DNA of 52,960 nt from Bacteroides sp. Its GTDB lineage: Bacteria > Bacteroidota > Bacteroidia > Bacteroidales > Muribaculaceae. The position numbers and the translations under genes were made by a program. Shown piece after piece: positions 1 through 8,589 of this stretch. The stretch's first letter is position 1, and each line of letters opens with the position of its first letter. The stretch covers positions 1 to 52,960 of the forward strand of contig JAMPBC010000007.1 in NCBI GenBank assembly GCA_023666905.1. Reading direction: 5' to 3'. A model generated the notes under the pieces. It searched no databases. It saw only the letters and a program-made list of their open reading frames with translations, and was not told where the DNA came from.

Positions 1-31
1 CATTCCTTATCGAATGGACTCTTAATGATTA

Positions 32-64
32 AGGGCCGTTCTCTGTTCGTTAGAGGACGGCCCT
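32..64 (-). terminator. Terminator hairpin after the M3 peptidase gene
   Basis: The arms AGGGCCGT (32-39) and ACGGCCCT (57-64) pair, and the stem extends inward through CTCT/AGAG around a single mismatch. It lies 14 bases beyond the minus-strand stop at 78 and is followed on that strand by a TTAATCATT stretch rather than a clean U run. Bases 1-31 show nothing I can assign. Confidence 0.7.
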
Positions 65-77
65 GTGATAATATCTA

Positions 78-2111
78 TTATTTGATTATTCCGTCGCGGC
101 GAAGTAACGGCTCAATAGAGGGTTCAGAGCCACGGAAACGGCGATAGAGCTCGGCGGGATTCTCTGTACCTCCGCGCTCCAATATGTTGTGTCGGAAGCT
201 ATTGGCAGTGTCGCGATTGAAAATTCCGTCGGCTTTGAATTTGGCAAAGGCATCGGCGTCAAGCACCTCGGCCCACTTATAACTGTAGTAGCCTGCCGCG
301 TATCCTCCGGCAAAAATGTGGCTGAACTGCGGCGACATCAACGAACCGGCAACGGGTGCGAACGTCTGAACTTCACGAGTGGATTCTCTTTCAATTTCCT
401 CAACCGAATCAACCGGTGCCGTTATGGAGTGCCAAGCCATGTCCATGTAGCCGAATCCAAGTTGACGCAGGCATGCGTATGCGGCTCCAAAATGGGATGT
501 TGCAACCAAACGTTCAATCAACTCCGTGGGAATAGTTTCATTGGTGAGATAATGACGCGCAAAGCCATCCAAAAATTCTTTTTGGGTGAGGAAGTTTTCA
601 TTGAACTGTGAAGGTAATTCCACAAAGTCACGACGCACATTTGTGCCTGAAAGCGATGCGTAATGCACATTGGAAAGTAGTCCGTGGAGCGCGTGTCCAA
701 ACTCATGGAGGAAAGTGCTGACTTCGTAGGGGGTGAGCAAAGACGGCTTTGAGGGAGTGGGCTTTGTGAAGTTCATCACAATGGAAATGTGGGGGCGCGA
801 GTTAGTGCCGTCCGGTTCAATCCATTGGGCTTTGAACTCTGTCATCCAAGCTCCGGGACGCTTGGTGGAGCGGGGGAAGAAATCAGTGTAAATCATCCCG
901 AGATATTCACCTTTTTCATTCTTAACTTCAAAAGCCTTCACATCGGGATGATAGACATCAACATCGGTCCGCTCACTGAATTTGAGGCCGTAAAGCTTCT
1001 CCGCAAGGCCAAACACACCGTCAATAACATTTTCCAACTTGAAATAGGGGCGCATCTCCTCCTCATTGTACGCATATTTTTCTTCACGCAGCTTGTTGGA
1101 GTAATAGCTGTAGTCCCATGGTTGTAGCTCCACGGCTTTACCTTCAAATTTTGAGGCATATTCGGTTAGCTCTGCCAGCTCCTTCACCCAATAGGGGGAG
1201 TAGGCATCGCGAAGTGAGTTCAGCAAGTTGAAAACTTTCTCAGGCACACCGGCCATGGTGTGCTCAAGTACGTAGTGTGCAAATGTAGGGTGTCCGAGCA
1301 GTTTGGCCAATTCAAGCCGCAGGTTCGCGATCTCCTTGACAATATCCATGTTGGAGAACTCTCCGTTAATGTTGCGCCCAGTGTAAAGGCGGAACATTTT
1401 TTCACGAAGGTCGCGGCGCGATGAGTATTTCATAAACGCCACGTATGTAGGCTGGGCCAGTGTAAAGAGGTATTCCCCGTCGCGCCCTTTCTGCTTCGCC
1501 GCTTCAGATGCTTGTTCAATCAAGTGCTCTGTCAGCCCATCAAGGTCCTCACGGTGAAGATACACCTCGTACGTGTTGAGCTCTTTCAGCACATTCTGCC
1601 CGAAACGAGTGGTCAGTTCACTCAGCCGTGCGGTTATTTCCTTAAATCCATCGCGGTCAGCCCCCTGAAGCAGAGCTCCGCTGCGGGCAAAGCTGTCATA
1701 AGTTTCTTTAAGCAGCGTCCTTTCCTCGGCCGTGAGCTTGGACCGGTCGGTATGGTCGTGAACATATTTAATCCGTTCCCAAAGTTTTTGGTTGAGGGAT
1801 ATGGATGTGGAGTAATCACTCAGCAGTGGGGTCACATCAAGTGAAATCTGCATCATTTCATCGTCAGCGTTAGCCGACAGGAGAGGGAAGAACACATTGA
1901 GCACCCGGTCAAGTTGTGCGCCGGAGCGTTCAAGGGCCACTATGGTGTTTTGAAAGTCCGGTTGTTCGTTATTGGCTGTGATGTGGTCAATTTCCTCAAG
2001 CCCGCGGGTAATACCTTCCTTTATGGCCGGAAGATAATGGCTGTTTTCAATTGACCGGAATGGAATGGTGTTGTGAGGAGTGCTGAAAGTAGAGAGCAGA
2101 GGATTGTTCAT
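78..2111 (-). CDS. M3 family zinc metallopeptidase (oligopeptidase A / Dcp-like)
   Basis: This 677-residue protein has no signal peptide and is expected to be a cytoplasmic oligopeptidase that trims short peptides left by the ATP-dependent proteases. The zinc site is intact: HEFGH at residues 469-473, with the third ligand Glu498 in VELPSQ, at the usual spacing for family M3. The length matches Dcp and oligopeptidase A (about 680 residues), and the sequence alone does not separate dipeptidyl carboxypeptidase from oligopeptidase activity. Its ATG overlaps the stop of the upstream TPR gene as ATGA (2108-2111), so the two are translationally coupled and share the promoter at 4365-4380. A hairpin at 32-64 closes the operon. 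Confidence 0.93.
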   Translation of the reverse strand: MNNPLLSTFSTPHNTIPFRSIENSHYLPAIKEGITRGLEEIDHITANNEQPDFQNTIVALERSGAQLDRVLNVFFPLLSANADDEMMQISLDVTPLLSDYSTSISLNQKLWERIKYVHDHTDRSKLTAEERTLLKETYDSFARSGALLQGADRDGFKEITARLSELTTRFGQNVLKELNTYEVYLHREDLDGLTEHLIEQASEAAKQKGRDGEYLFTLAQPTYVAFMKYSSRRDLREKMFRLYTGRNINGEFSNMDIVKEIANLRLELAKLLGHPTFAHYVLEHTMAGVPEKVFNLLNSLRDAYSPYWVKELAELTEYASKFEGKAVELQPWDYSYYSNKLREEKYAYNEEEMRPYFKLENVIDGVFGLAEKLYGLKFSERTDVDVYHPDVKAFEVKNEKGEYLGMIYTDFFPRSTKRPGAWMTEFKAQWIEPDGTNSRPHISIVMNFTKPTPSKPSLLTPYEVSTFLHEFGHALHGLLSNVHYASLSGTNVRRDFVELPSQFNENFLTQKEFLDGFARHYLTNETIPTELIERLVATSHFGAAYACLRQLGFGYMDMAWHSITAPVDSVEEIERESTREVQTFAPVAGSLMSPQFSHIFAGGYAAGYYSYKWAEVLDADAFAKFKADGIFNRDTANSFRHNILERGGTENPAELYRRFRGSEPSIEPLLRRDGIIK

Positions 2112-4324
2112 TGTTGTTCGGGATATATGGCAGCATCGGCAACCAATGAAATCATTGTGGGGTCAACGCCTGCTGCGGTTAGATATTTGAGGTCATTGTC
2201 AAGCGCCGTGTATAGTTTGCCGGAGTCACCATTGTTGAGCTTGGCAAACTCACGGTATTGCCGTGCGGCCTCACGGAAATTTTTCAGGGCCATTTGCAAG
2301 TGTCCGGCATTGAGGTGGTCGGTGGGTGTAGGGGAGTCGTTGAGTATTTTTGTGTAGTATTTCGTGGCTCTGTCATAGTCGCCCTCCACAAATGAGCACC
2401 ACGCAATGGGGCGGAGTGCCCGCTGTCCTTCGGGGTCCATATATTCCACCTTAAAGTAGCATTTCAATGCTTGCTGATAATTGTCTGTTGCCAGATAGCA
2501 GTGCCCCAGATTGAGTGCCACATTCAGATCATCGGGTTTGGCGGCGGCCAGGCGTTCATAGTAGGGGATGGCCTCGGCGTGCCGCCCCATTTGTTTCAGC
2601 ACTTGGGCTTTGCGGCGGGCTGTCCACAATCCGTCGGGCGCCATCAATTCACTTTTGTTGTAATAGTCGAGCGCTTGCTCCAGTTTGCCAAGTCGCTGCG
2701 CGCTGTAGCCGGCTTTCTGTATTGCCGGCAGATTGTCGGCCCCCGCGGAGTCAAGCAACATTGTGAATATGTCGAATGCCTCGGCATAGTAGCCGCGCTT
2801 GAAGTAAAACTCGCCCACAGCCTCCACGGCCATGGTGTCCTTGAGGTCAGGAGCCAACATGGGCACGGCAGCCAGGTTTACCGGTGTGGCAAATGGATTG
2901 GTAAATTCACCTTTGCGTCTGTAAAGGGTGAAGAACCGGTAAAGGTCGTGTATGAAGTGATTCATTTTTGAAGCACGTGAAGCGTTTTCCGGATTCAGCA
3001 ATGAATTGCGCAACTCGGCAATGTTGATGTTCTGCAACTTGAACTGTTCGAGCATCATGCGTCGGCTGGCCGAGGGCATACGCTCCAGTGAGAAAACAAT
3101 GGAATATTTGTCGTTGTCACACACAAGCGAGTTCAGGTCAATAAGTTCTCCGAGGTCAAGCGCCGAATCGTCAAGAACTTTGGCTACATCCGTTTGGTCA
3201 GTGTGGAAAGGGAGAAACCAGTTGGCCGGCTCGCGGAAAAATTCAAACGATTTCAGTCCTGAAAAGGTGCTTAGCATCACGTCGCTTCCTTCGTTCTGCA
3301 TGTCGTTCAAGGCCTTGAGCTTATCGGCTACGCCTGATTTTTCAAGCAGCTCTTCCCACTCCGGATTTCCCTCCATGGGGTCGGAATCGTAAGCCGAAAT
3401 GTCTTTGTCCGAGAGTTTTTTGAAAATCTCAGGCCTCAGTTTCAGCATTTCGGGGATAACCTCTTCGTTCATGGTCCGGTTAATCCGGTCGGTGTCGCGG
3501 GTTCGGGCCAGGCTCAAAAAAGCTGTTTTAAGGTCTTCGTGCCACCCGGGGTGCTCGCTCACTGTCGCCATCACCGCTCCAAACGTGCGTCCCGAAAGTG
3601 AATCACGCTGCATCCACATTGCCAACACCAGTTCCACCAGTGCATTTATTTCCAGATTCTTTTCTCCGGCAAGGTATGTCTTGGCCAGCAAAATCATCTT
3701 GGCCTCGTCGTAATATTCCAGTGTGCCAAGAAACAGAGCGCCCAATAGCGGGGCCCTGTGCTCCGACCTTATGGTTTCATTTTTAAGAAATGCTTCTATT
3801 GCGGCCGCGTCATCGGCTGCAAGAGGATGGGTGGTCCATATCAGGTTGAAAATACGTTTCCCAAGCTCAGCCACTTTGGCTTTCAATGCACTGACACGTG
3901 CATTGGACGGGCCTTTATCGGTAAGTGACATAAGGCTCAGCTGCTCCTCGGCTTCAATTAGCCTGTTAAGCAACAAAGGGATGGAGGAATCATGCTGCAT
4001 GCGTTCATAGCGTACAATACCGAAATATTGTTTCGGCGAGTCATTCACCAGACTTAAACGGATAATGTTGCCCGACAGTTGCAAAGCTTTTGCCGAGATG
4101 CTTTTAAGCATAGCCTGACGCGATGGGTCGGTCACGCCGTCAAGGGCATAACGCCGCAAATAGCCGAAGCTTTCGCTGAGCCGTCTTATTTCCGAAGTCA
4201 GTTCCCATGGAGCCGAGGCAGCTTGTGCCATGGCCTGCAGCAGGGATAGCGCATAGGATATTTTGCCTGTGTTCAAAGCTTGTGAAATTTGTTCGTGCAA
4301 TGCTTGGAGCTGTGGTTGTTTCAT
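2108..4324 (-). CDS. Cytoplasmic tetratricopeptide repeat protein
   Basis: This 738-residue protein has no signal peptide or membrane segment. The N-terminal two thirds are helical and I do not recognise them. The C-terminal part, roughly residues 515-715, carries about five to six TPR units with the usual small-residue/aromatic pattern, for example around ALDYYNKSELMAPDG and ALKCYFKVEYMDP. TPR arrays are protein-interaction scaffolds, and no enzymatic motif is visible. It is the first gene of a two-gene operon: its stop overlaps the start of the M3 peptidase by four bases. A sigma-54-like promoter lies about 42 bases upstream of the ATG. A role in proteostasis is inferred only from the partner gene and the shared promoter type. 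Confidence 0.88.
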   Translation of the reverse strand: MKQPQLQALHEQISQALNTGKISYALSLLQAMAQAASAPWELTSEIRRLSESFGYLRRYALDGVTDPSRQAMLKSISAKALQLSGNIIRLSLVNDSPKQYFGIVRYERMQHDSSIPLLLNRLIEAEEQLSLMSLTDKGPSNARVSALKAKVAELGKRIFNLIWTTHPLAADDAAAIEAFLKNETIRSEHRAPLLGALFLGTLEYYDEAKMILLAKTYLAGEKNLEINALVELVLAMWMQRDSLSGRTFGAVMATVSEHPGWHEDLKTAFLSLARTRDTDRINRTMNEEVIPEMLKLRPEIFKKLSDKDISAYDSDPMEGNPEWEELLEKSGVADKLKALNDMQNEGSDVMLSTFSGLKSFEFFREPANWFLPFHTDQTDVAKVLDDSALDLGELIDLNSLVCDNDKYSIVFSLERMPSASRRMMLEQFKLQNINIAELRNSLLNPENASRASKMNHFIHDLYRFFTLYRRKGEFTNPFATPVNLAAVPMLAPDLKDTMAVEAVGEFYFKRGYYAEAFDIFTMLLDSAGADNLPAIQKAGYSAQRLGKLEQALDYYNKSELMAPDGLWTARRKAQVLKQMGRHAEAIPYYERLAAAKPDDLNVALNLGHCYLATDNYQQALKCYFKVEYMDPEGQRALRPIAWCSFVEGDYDRATKYYTKILNDSPTPTDHLNAGHLQMALKNFREAARQYREFAKLNNGDSGKLYTALDNDLKYLTAAGVDPTMISLVADAAIYPEQQ

Positions 4325-4364
4325 TGTTTGTCCGTTATGTCAGATGTGATTACATCTTATTATT

Positions 4365-4380
4365 AACAAATATCGTGCCA
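4365..4380 (-). promoter_or_regulatory. Sigma-54-like promoter for the TPR-M3 peptidase operon
   Basis: The minus strand reads TGGCACGATATTTGTT. The -24 half (TGGCACG) matches the sigma-54 consensus TGGCACGNNNNTTGCW exactly, and the GG and -12 dinucleotide are ten bases apart. The -12 dinucleotide is GT, not the preferred GC. The ATG follows about 42 bases downstream. No good TAnnTTTG housekeeping box is present here. Confidence 0.5.
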
Positions 4381-4412
4381 AAGGTGTTTGCGGATATAAG
4401 GCGCCTAAAGAA

Positions 4413-4443
4413 CGGGGGCACGGCCGTCATGGCCATGCCCCCG
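4413..4443 (-). terminator. Strong GC-rich terminator after the GH85-like gene
   Basis: CGGGGGCA (4413-4420) pairs with TGCCCCCG (4436-4443), and an inner GGCC/GGCC stem continues the helix. It is 24 bases past the stop at 4468. On the minus strand it is followed by TTCTTTAGG. Confidence 0.8.
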
Positions 4444-4467
4444 CCTGAAGGATTTTATTTAAGAAGT

Positions 4468-7400
4468 TTATTTCTTAACAACTTTGAATGCTTTGGCTTT
4501 CTGGCCATCGCGGGTAACGTTCACAACGTAAACGCCGGGAGCGCCGTTGATTGTAACCTGCATGAAGTCACCGGCAGCAACTTCGTGAGCCTTGGAGGCC
4601 ACGGTGCGACCGTTAACGTCGAAGATTTCCACTTTGTAGAAGCCATCGGCAGTTACATCGAGGTAGAGCACATCGTCAATGGTGTAGGTGCGGAGATCGC
4701 CGTCAGCGGCAATGTCGCCGATAGCACCGAAGTCACCAACCTTGATGAATTGGAATGTGCGTGAATCAGAACCGAGGTCGTTGGCAAGAGTGAGGACTGC
4801 GGTGTAGTCTTCGCCTTCACGGGCAAAGCTTACTTTGGCTGAACCCTCTTTGTCAGAACCGGTTGATTCTGAAACGTTGCCAAGACGGGCCTTCCATGAA
4901 GGCTTGGTTGTGATTTTGTAGTTAGTACCTTCAATGAAGGGGCATCCTGTGCCGGGCACGGGGCGAATAAAGCTGTAGTTGTTCTTGCCCTCTTTTGAAG
5001 CATCGGGTGCAAGCTGGAAGTAGCCTGCTTTCACGCCGGCTTTGGAGCCTTTACCAACATACTTCATGTCAGCGCCGGGTTCATCTTCAAAGTCCCAATA
5101 TCCGGCAAGACCGTCGGGGAGGTTGTTGGGATCAAGACCTTCCATGGAAGCTTTAACCTCGTCGGCTGTCATAGCTTTGTCCCAAACCTGGAATTCATCG
5201 AGAGCACCGGTGAAGCCGGAACCACCATGGCCGCGACCTGTGTGGCGGGTACCGCCCACAATGATGTAGTTGGCCAAATTGATGTTCTTTGAAGCGGTGG
5301 CGTATTCATTGGTTGTACCTGACTGAATGACATATTCACCGCTACCGTAGTCAGACATGCCAAGGAATTGCCATGTGCTTTCCACTTGCTTTCCGTTGAT
5401 GTAGAAGAGTGTGCGGAACGTGGTGGCTGTGCGGTCAAAAATCATGGCGAAGTGAGTCCACTGGCCTTTGTTGAACACTTTGGTCTTACCATTGCCGAAG
5501 TCGTAGCGGAGAACTCGGGTTGTAGCACCGGCATCGTATTGAGAAAAGTCTTGATCGTAATTTTGGAGTGTACCGTCGGTGTTGAGTGACGACCAAAGGA
5601 TACCCCAGTTGTTACGGGGCCATTCGCCGTCCTTCTGAACAATGTCAATGAAGTTAACAGGAGCGGGGAACACATCAATCTTCATCCATCCGCAAACTGA
5701 GAATGACTGAGTACCGTTGGCAAGGATGTCGCCAAGACGTACACCGAAGGCTTCCTCTGCAATGGCGATACCGCGTGAGCAAGCACCGTCGGCTTCGCGA
5801 CCGGTGTAAGCAAGTGCAATTTCTTCGCCGGGTTTAACAGTTATGTCAGCTTCTTTGCCGTTGGCGGTGAGAGTGTTGATTTCGGGGATGCGGCCGCGGG
5901 CTGCATCGGTGATTACAATGTAACCGCTGTGGGTGCAAACAGAGTCGCCCTTAAGTTTCTCTGTCTTTTCTGATTCAGCGCGGGGACGGGTAACAACGAG
6001 GTCGTATGTACCGATTTCGTTGATGCCATTCACTGTCCAGGTGTTGGTCATGCCCTGGCTCTGTGCGACGGGCTGAGCGTTTTCAACACCATTGGGAACA
6101 ATAGCCCACTGGAATTCACGCTTGGAGTCAACGGCCTTGAGTGTGAACTCTTCACCGGGAGTAACGGTTGTCTTCGAGGTTTCAATAGCATCGCTGTATG
6201 TGCGGTCACCTGCTGCTGCATAGTCACCCCAAACAATTTCAGAGTCGGTGTCGGTGTCAAGTGAAACGGCTGCAACACCAAAGCGGATGCGGCCTTCACC
6301 CTTGTCATCGCCCTTGAAAGGAGTGGAGTAGCTCATGGCTGCCCATGAGGTGGTGATTCCCATCAGAACGGGTTCCTGACCTTCTTCCTGAGCGTAAACT
6401 TTGTAAAGTGAGTTGTTAACGTCAATGTTGTAGCAAACTTCGTCAACCGGTTTGTTGTTGGGCACACTCCAAATGAGCTTTGCGTCAACACCGGCGTAAG
6501 TGTTGCGAAGAATCTTCACAGTGGGTTTGTCGGGAGCAGTGGGTTTCGGTGACTGGCCGCGCTTGATTGAGAATTCACCAACAAGGAAGTCCATGTTAGC
6601 TGCTTCAGAGAAGTTCATGGCAACCATGGCAAGAGTTTTGCCAGCAAGGCCGTCGCCGTTAGCAACGGTGTAAGTTTTAGTTGTCCAAGCGCCATCGTCA
6701 ATCATTTGGTCGGCGGTGCAAACGTTGAAGCGGTTGGCGATTTTTGATTCGGCACCGTCAACGCTGAACACGAAGTCAACTTTTGCTTTACCCTGAGTGA
6801 GTTTGTAGCGAACGGTGATAACGTCGCCTGCCTGAAGAGCGTAAGCAGTTTTGAGCAGGTGGAGGTATTCGTTGTCGGTGCTACCGTTGATGCGCAGACA
6901 TGAACCGCCAACGTAAGCATCGTCCCAGCTGAACTGAGCTTTTACACCGTTCTGGGCAACCTTGGCCACGTCAGTGCTGAGGAACTCGGTGGTGAGCCAC
7001 CAGCGCCAGGTGGGGAGGTAGTCCTGAACACCTATATTATACCATTCATTGTTATTGGCGCGTTCGCCCTTCCAGTTGAAGTAGCGTCCGTTACCAATAT
7101 TAAAGAAGGTGTAGAAGGGTTCGGTTGAGAGATCCCATCCCATTGCCGAGCGAGCCGACATGAAGTAGGACATACCCTGGAAAGTAACGTCGGAGCTTGA
7201 GCATGAGTTGGTGGTTACGGGAACAAGGTCGTTAACCGGGTTGTGGGCAGCGCCTGTGAACCAGTTTTCAAGACGATACTGATAAGTATCCTGCTTGGCT
7301 TCGAGAGAAGAACCTCTTTCACCGCGATATTGCCAGAACATGTTTTCCGAGTGAGCACCCCACAGACCGATTGAAAGATTGTAGTCGGGGAGCATGGGCC

Positions 7401-8349
7401 ATGAAGCACCTGAGCGGGGTTCGCCACCCTGCATGTTGAAACCGCAATAGAGGTAAAGCGGGTTACGTCCCTTACCGTACGATGCAGATGCGGCATTGTC
7501 AACGCTCTGCTGCATACGTGAGATGTTGTTCCAGTTGTAGTTGAAGAACAATGAGGTGCGTTCCTGTCCCAGAGGACCCCATGTGCGGATGTTGTGCGAA
7601 CCGAGACCGCGGTCAAATGTAATTGAACCGGCATCGTTGGTTCCGTCATACCACATGTTTTCAGCAAGGTTGTAGGCCGGAGTTGATTTGGCATACTGGG
7701 CGGTGAGCTTCTTCATGAGGTTCTCGTGGAATGTCTGGAGTCTGGAACCATTATACCATCCGGAGAATTCCGAGTTGTAGCCAAGACCATCGTGTCCGAA
7801 GTAAGCCATCATTTTGGCGGCATCTTCGGCATCGAGGTTGCACATAGCGTTAAGCGCGGAGCTCCAGGCCGAGGTGATGGTTCCGAAAGGAATGCCGGCT
7901 ACTGATGAAACGGCCACACCGTTCTTGTGTGCGGCATCGGTGAAGCCGCCGGGGATGGCGCCGAGCGAGGTGTTCCAGTTGCCATAGTGGTCAACATAGC
8001 TCCACATTGTGAAACATTCCGAGTCAAATTCACCGGTAGGCAGGGCATTGCGGCTGTTGCCGTCGGTTTTGATGTTGATGGGGAGCCAAGCGCAGAGACG
8101 CTTGTCGTTCACGTTCCAGGTGAGGTTTTTGCGAACCTGAGTGTTCGCGTTCTGGAAACGGATGTGGGGTTTCACACGAGAGATAAAGAAGTTGTCATCA
8201 TCGTTAATCTTGTGGTTGGTTTTCCAACTGTTAACGTTGGTGGCAAATGCCGTACTCTCGGGCCACACGATGTCGCCTTCATGCCATGCCTGAGCGTTGG
8301 CGCTGAGGCAGAACAGGGCGGCTGCGGGTAAAAGATAGTACTTTTTCAT
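4468..8349 (-). CDS. Secreted GH85-like endo-beta-N-acetylglucosaminidase with LamG-type domain and T9SS signal
   Basis: This 1293-residue protein starts with a clear signal peptide (MKKYYLLPAAALFCLSANAQA). Residues about 80-420 resemble the GH85 barrel: a MWSYVDHYG segment, GFTDAAHKNG, a GHDGLGYNSEFSGW motif holding the Asn192-x-Glu194 pair that matches the catalytic Asn-x-Glu of GH85, then WYDG and FFNYNW. GH85 enzymes cut the chitobiose core of N-glycans. Middle regions look like beta-sandwich and fibronectin/Ig-like modules. A LamG/concanavalin-like domain lies around 850-1100 (ALDEFQVWDKAMTADEV). The last about 75 residues form a type A T9SS sorting domain ending in FKVVKK. It is therefore likely exported by the type IX system and anchored at, or released from, the surface. 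It is a single-gene unit with its own promoter and terminator. Confidence 0.82.
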   Translation of the reverse strand: MKKYYLLPAAALFCLSANAQAWHEGDIVWPESTAFATNVNSWKTNHKINDDDNFFISRVKPHIRFQNANTQVRKNLTWNVNDKRLCAWLPINIKTDGNSRNALPTGEFDSECFTMWSYVDHYGNWNTSLGAIPGGFTDAAHKNGVAVSSVAGIPFGTITSAWSSALNAMCNLDAEDAAKMMAYFGHDGLGYNSEFSGWYNGSRLQTFHENLMKKLTAQYAKSTPAYNLAENMWYDGTNDAGSITFDRGLGSHNIRTWGPLGQERTSLFFNYNWNNISRMQQSVDNAASASYGKGRNPLYLYCGFNMQGGEPRSGASWPMLPDYNLSIGLWGAHSENMFWQYRGERGSSLEAKQDTYQYRLENWFTGAAHNPVNDLVPVTTNSCSSSDVTFQGMSYFMSARSAMGWDLSTEPFYTFFNIGNGRYFNWKGERANNNEWYNIGVQDYLPTWRWWLTTEFLSTDVAKVAQNGVKAQFSWDDAYVGGSCLRINGSTDNEYLHLLKTAYALQAGDVITVRYKLTQGKAKVDFVFSVDGAESKIANRFNVCTADQMIDDGAWTTKTYTVANGDGLAGKTLAMVAMNFSEAANMDFLVGEFSIKRGQSPKPTAPDKPTVKILRNTYAGVDAKLIWSVPNNKPVDEVCYNIDVNNSLYKVYAQEEGQEPVLMGITTSWAAMSYSTPFKGDDKGEGRIRFGVAAVSLDTDTDSEIVWGDYAAAGDRTYSDAIETSKTTVTPGEEFTLKAVDSKREFQWAIVPNGVENAQPVAQSQGMTNTWTVNGINEIGTYDLVVTRPRAESEKTEKLKGDSVCTHSGYIVITDAARGRIPEINTLTANGKEADITVKPGEEIALAYTGREADGACSRGIAIAEEAFGVRLGDILANGTQSFSVCGWMKIDVFPAPVNFIDIVQKDGEWPRNNWGILWSSLNTDGTLQNYDQDFSQYDAGATTRVLRYDFGNGKTKVFNKGQWTHFAMIFDRTATTFRTLFYINGKQVESTWQFLGMSDYGSGEYVIQSGTTNEYATASKNINLANYIIVGGTRHTGRGHGGSGFTGALDEFQVWDKAMTADEVKASMEGLDPNNLPDGLAGYWDFEDEPGADMKYVGKGSKAGVKAGYFQLAPDASKEGKNNYSFIRPVPGTGCPFIEGTNYKITTKPSWKARLGNVSESTGSDKEGSAKVSFAREGEDYTAVLTLANDLGSDSRTFQFIKVGDFGAIGDIAADGDLRTYTIDDVLYLDVTADGFYKVEIFDVNGRTVASKAHEVAAGDFMQVTINGAPGVYVVNVTRDGQKAKAFKVVKK

Positions 8350-8440
8350 TTAAGGTTAATAATTGGTTGTAATTAAAGGTGATTTTCGGTTTATTATCGA
8401 GAAAGAGATTGCAACAGGAGAGTTTTCTCATAATTTGCAA

Positions 8441-8470
8441 CAAAGTTAAGCAAACAAACTTGTTTTGCAA
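8441..8470 (-). promoter_or_regulatory. Housekeeping-type promoter for the GH85-like gene
   Basis: The minus-strand -7 box TAACTTTG (plus-strand CAAAGTTA, 8441-8448) has a TTG at 8468-8470, 19 bases upstream. Transcription would start near 8435, giving a leader of about 85 bases. Confidence 0.6.
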
Positions 8471-8576
8471 TGCGTGGGTTGTTAAGAATCCTTAATGTGA
8501 ATCATAACATTACTCCTACGCTCGTCTTATATATGAAAAAAGGGGGTGGGGTGTTAGCGCAATCAACTTTTTTGAG

Positions 8577-8584
8577 TAATTTTG
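8577..8584 (+). promoter_or_regulatory. -7 box immediately upstream of the lepA start codon
   Basis: TAATTTTG ends only five bases before the lepA ATG at 8590. The -33 region is weak (TTAG near 8554). The predicted RNA start falls at or very near the A of the ATG, so the transcript would be leaderless or nearly so. Confidence 0.5.
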
Positions 8585-8589
8585 CAGCC

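Noticed and set aside
8470-8589. Upstream extension of LepA by 40 residues
   Set aside because: The extension resembles no LepA, and the -7 box lies inside it. The family N-terminus begins exactly at 8590.
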